From: Acidobacteriota bacterium
GTDB lineage: Bacteria; Acidobacteriota; UBA6911; RPQK01; DATIPO01
NCBI GenBank assembly: GCA_028277865.1
Contig: JANQFM010000996.1
Coordinates: 1 to 24,008, forward strand
DNA length: 24,008 bases
Reading direction: 5' to 3'
A program made the translations under genes and the position numbers. Shown in pieces: positions 21,884-24,008 of this stretch (position 1 is the first letter of the stretch; each line of letters begins with the position of its first letter). The notes beneath the pieces were generated by a model, which saw only the letters and a list, made by a program, of their open reading frames with translations, searched no databases and was not told where the DNA came from.

Positions 21884-23386
21884 CTAAATCGCATTTGGCG
21901 AGTCGAACTGCCTTCGAGAAAAGGATCGGGCAAACTCGATGATGAAAGCGAGCCCGATACAAAGCACCAGGCCGATGGCCAACGCTATTGCGGTGTTGAG
22001 AACGGTTCTGGGCCTAACCGGCTTTCCGTTGGCGATTGCCGACATGCCGAGCTGGATATCTGAGGATTCTTCAGCCTTGGCGAGGCGGGCGCTTTCATAT
22101 TTCTCTGACAATGTATTAAAAGTCCTCTTCAGGTTTACTACGTCTCTTTTCAGTTCGCCTGTCCTGAAGTCGCGCTCCCGCCTCAAAGAGGCCAGCTCCG
22201 TGAAACGGTGCCGCTCAAGGGTTCGGAACGCCGTTTCTTGATTCTCAATCATGCGATTCAAGTCCTCGATCTGGGTACGGAGGTCGGCAATTTGCTCTTG
22301 GAGATAGCCTTCCTGAGGAATCAACGCTTCATAATCGACCTGAGCATCAGCCAGCCTTTGGCCCAGACGGCTGTAGACGGGATTTAATTCCTGGGTCCGC
22401 AGCCGAAGAGCCTCCAAATCCTCGGAAACAGCGCCAGAGGAATCACTGCCGATTTTATCCCATAACGCATCGTCGGTGATGGCCTTTGCCAGCAGCAAGA
22501 ACTGGGGATGGGACTGGATCTCCTTCCTTAACTGAGCCAGTTCGTCCTTGGCCCGCTTGGTGGCCAGCCTCACCGCCTGGAGTTGCGACAGAAGTCCCTT
22601 TTCGCCGGGCTGATTAAGGAGCAGCAGAAGAGTTCTCAACTCACCCCTCATTCCCTCAAGGTTCCACCGGACCTTAAAGGACGCGATCTCTTTATCGAAC
22701 CGATCCTCCATTTCCCGGATGCGACGCCCGTACTGATCTTCGGCATCTTTCAACTCTTTCTCGGCTTCGGCGAGGCGTTGCTTGGCGATGGGATATTCGC
22801 GATTGATGAACTCAAGGTCTCCGCTTTTGGCGCGCATGGAGAGGTCGCCGATCTCTGCGACTACGACAGCCGCCCAGGTATTGGCGATCAAAGCGGCCCT
22901 TTGTGGAGATTTTGCCTCAACTACAAGGCCGATCGAAGGCAGATAGGATTGGTTGCGTTGCCGGCCAGCCTGAATTGAGGTCGAGAGGGAGGCGTCCAGC
23001 CTGACGTCGACTCGATTCTTGCCATCGCCATTCAAGGCATCTGCAACCTTGGCTCGGACAGCGTCCGTTTCCACCAGCGATTGGTATGTCTCCACCGGCA
23101 GGGCGGACGGCTTCAATTCGGTGGAGAAGCGGGGGGGCGACACGATCAGGGTGGCGTTTGCCCGGTAAATCGATGGGGACAGCATGCTTGCTGCCAGGCC
23201 CACGGCTCCGCATATCAGCGTCCCCAGCACGATGAAAAGCCGACGACTCCAAAGGACAAGGAGAACATCGCCCAGACTGATGTTGCTTTTGCCCACATCG
23301 AGAGGCGCAGAGTCCAGAGGCGTGAGGACAAATGTGGGCTGCTGAATCATCTCTTCCGGATTCGTCTGCGGGCTTGTGTCTGCCAT
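21884..23386 (-). CDS. wzz: Chain-length determinant / polysaccharide co-polymerase (Wzz, GNVR type)
   Basis: The 500-residue protein has a cytoplasmic N-terminus with a Wzz signature around 35-48, a first membrane helix at about 49-69 and a long periplasmic section. The region between about 200 and 440 is rich in heptad-like charged stretches and is probably coiled coil. The chain ends with K-P-V-R-P-R-T and a second membrane helix (about 464-486), then a short basic tail. No Walker A or tyrosine-rich kinase domain is attached, so this is the co-polymerase part alone. It would regulate polymer length with Wzy at the inner membrane. It is the first full gene after the long non-coding stretch and probably the first gene of the operon. 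neuB follows after 82 bases. Confidence 0.92.
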   Translation of the reverse strand: MADTSPQTNPEEMIQQPTFVLTPLDSAPLDVGKSNISLGDVLLVLWSRRLFIVLGTLICGAVGLAASMLSPSIYRANATLIVSPPRFSTELKPSALPVETYQSLVETDAVRAKVADALNGDGKNRVDVRLDASLSTSIQAGRQRNQSYLPSIGLVVEAKSPQRAALIANTWAAVVVAEIGDLSMRAKSGDLEFINREYPIAKQRLAEAEKELKDAEDQYGRRIREMEDRFDKEIASFKVRWNLEGMRGELRTLLLLLNQPGEKGLLSQLQAVRLATKRAKDELAQLRKEIQSHPQFLLLAKAITDDALWDKIGSDSSGAVSEDLEALRLRTQELNPVYSRLGQRLADAQVDYEALIPQEGYLQEQIADLRTQIEDLNRMIENQETAFRTLERHRFTELASLRRERDFRTGELKRDVVNLKRTFNTLSEKYESARLAKAEESSDIQLGMSAIANGKPVRPRTVLNTAIALAIGLVLCIGLAFIIEFARSFSRRQFDSPNAI

Positions 23387-23484
23387 AATCTCGCTCTGAA
23401 TTTACGACTCGCCGAACCTGGGGGGTGATACTCCTACGCTCCGCGCCTGTCACTTACAAACCGCCAGGCTCAGGGCTTCTGTGA

Positions 23485-23508
23485 CCAAGCCCAGCATCTG
23501 CTGCTTGG
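23485..23508 (-). other. Leader hairpin upstream of wzz
   Basis: CCAAGC (23485-23490) and GCTTGG (23503-23508) are exact inverted repeats, with AGCA/TGCT extending the stem across a two-base bulge. If the sigma-54 promoter is used, the hairpin would begin about 18 bases into the transcript. No T-tract follows, so a terminator is not supported. Confidence 0.4.
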
Positions 23509-23536
23509 TGCAATGTTAACCGCGTGACCTAAACTG

Positions 23537-23552
23537 CGCAAATCCAATACCA
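23537..23552 (-). promoter_or_regulatory. Candidate sigma-54 (RpoN) promoter for wzz and the downstream operon
   Basis: On the minus strand the site reads TGGTATTGGATTTGCG. It has the invariant GG and GC with the required 12-base offset and fits TGGYAYRNNNNTTGCW at all but two positions. A start about 12 bases downstream (near 23526) would give a leader of roughly 140 bases before the wzz ATG. I found no other site with this spacing in the intergenic stretches. Activator binding sites are not proven; the tandem repeat farther upstream is a candidate. Confidence 0.5.
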
Positions 23553-23792
23553 CGTGCGTTTGGGCAGTCTTTGGAAAGGACACGGATCTGCCCTCTAGTG
23601 GGAAGCTGCTGAAAACTCAGGATAGTCGGTAAAGCGTCCCGTTTTTGCATCCGCGGACCTCAAAGCCTCTTGAATTAGACCTGTTTGCCGACTCGTTCCG
23701 AAATTCGTTGGAGCCTCGACCCCAGCTCATTATCCGGCACCGATCTGACGAAGTACCGGCTTTCCGTGCAGCATGTAAAGGCGAATCGCTTA

Positions 23793-23822
23793 GAGTCGAG
23801 TCCTTGGCTCTTGAGTCGAGTC
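23793..23822 (-). repeat. Tandem 10-bp direct repeat, possible regulator binding sites
   Basis: GAGTCGAGTC occurs exactly at 23793-23802 and 23813-23822, a 20-base period close to two helical turns, so both copies would face the same side of the DNA. The copies lie about 270-290 bases upstream of the predicted transcription start. Enhancer sites for sigma-54 activators can act at such distances, but the function is inferred. Confidence 0.45.
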
Positions 23823-23838
23823 TTCCGTCCAGGCATTC

Positions 23839-24008
23839 CTAACACCTCCGGCGGATGATGTCGCGCAGGATGTCGTCCAGGCTTCTGCTGGGTTTCCAGC
23901 CGGTCAGCTGCTGCAGCTTGCTGACGTCGGGGACGCGCCTTCGCATGTCTTCGAATCCACTGGCATAGGCTTGCTGGTAGGGTACAAGGGCGATTCGGCC
24001 CTCGGGGG
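23839..24008 (-). CDS. NDP-sugar epimerase/dehydratase, C-terminal fragment (start off the window)
   Basis: The last 56 codons before a TAG at 23839 encode a C-terminal tail of an extended SDR. It reads A-L-V-P-Y-Q-Q-A-Y, then G-F-E-D-M-R-R-R-V-P-D, then L-T-G-W-K-P and L-D-D-I-L. This combination (phi-P-Y-x-x-A-Y, G-F-E-D-M-x-R-R-x-P-D, G-W/F-x-P) is typical of UDP-glucose 4-epimerase and UDP-glucuronate decarboxylase relatives. The catalytic and cofactor motifs lie outside the window, so substrate and integrity cannot be judged. It is on the same strand as the operon but 452 bases upstream of wzz, and may belong to a separate transcript. Confidence 0.8.
   Translation of the reverse strand, partial: PEGRIALVPYQQAYASGFEDMRRRVPDVSKLQQLTGWKPSRSLDDILRDIIRRRC

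Larger units (their letters stand above)
23387..23838. other. 452-base non-coding region upstream of wzz
   Basis: No convincing gene lies here. A 65-codon plus-strand frame (23645-23842) has no recognisable features. The region holds a candidate sigma-54 promoter (23537-23552), a 24-base hairpin in the presumed leader (23485-23508) and two GAGTCGAGTC copies (23793-23802, 23813-23822). It separates the end of a sugar epimerase gene from wzz and probably contains the operon's control region. Confidence 0.75.

Noticed and set aside
23387..23838. JUMPstart/ops element or cyclic-di-GMP riboswitch in the wzz leader
   Set aside because: No GGCGGTAG-like ops sequence and no GEMM core were found on the transcribed strand.
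1..24008. tRNA, rRNA, CRISPR arrays, insertion sequences
   Set aside because: No cloverleaf, rRNA-like stretch, regularly spaced repeat array or transposase motif was seen in reading the window.

Overview
The window is one long polysaccharide (O-antigen, capsule or exopolysaccharide) biosynthesis locus. Every gene I can support lies on the minus strand, so transcription runs from high to low coordinates. There are 19 complete genes and one partial gene at each edge. A Wzz/Wzx/Wzy set, a polyprenyl-phosphate sugar-1-phosphate transferase and many glycosyltransferases point to a Gram-negative bacterium using the Wzy-dependent pathway. The sequence is G+C rich by eye, TTG starts with good ribosome binding sites are frequent, and a sigma-54-type promoter can be proposed. 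These traits fit several environmental phyla and I cannot name one.

Layout in transcription order. At the right edge is the C-terminus of an NDP-sugar epimerase/dehydratase (23839-24008). A 452-base non-coding stretch follows with a candidate sigma-54 promoter, a tandem 10-bp repeat and a leader hairpin. Next comes wzz (21884-23386), then a nonulosonic (sialic-type) acid block: neuB, neuC, a D-2-hydroxyacid dehydrogenase, a thiamine-diphosphate enzyme, a Gfo/Idh/MocA oxidoreductase and neuA (15166-21801). The flippase wzx (13532-15073) follows. Then come a UDP-sulfoquinovose synthase-like gene (12282-13487) and a GalE-type epimerase (11259-12269). The assembly block (2754-11106) holds a capsule-synthesis-type transferase, two SAM methyltransferases, the Wzy polymerase, two GT4 and one GT2 glycosyltransferases. 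Last are a PLP sugar aminotransferase, the initiating phosphoglycosyl transferase and a partial phytanoyl-CoA-dioxygenase-like gene (1-2644).

Proposed logic (inference). The phosphoglycosyl transferase loads the first sugar on undecaprenyl phosphate. GT2, GT4 and the capsule-type transferase extend the unit, methyltransferases decorate it, Wzx flips it, Wzy polymerises it and Wzz sets the length. NeuC, NeuB and NeuA supply a CMP-nonulosonic acid, and the SqdB-like enzyme may supply UDP-sulfoquinovose. The repeat unit could therefore carry both a carboxylated nonulosonic acid and a sulfonated sugar.

The most unusual parts are the SqdB-like gene inside a nonulosonic-acid locus, and a translationally coupled 2-hydroxyacid dehydrogenase/ThDP enzyme pair between neuC and neuA whose substrate I cannot assign. 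Several spacers carry hairpins without T-tracts. One spacer carries a degenerate CACAGAG-type palindromic element.
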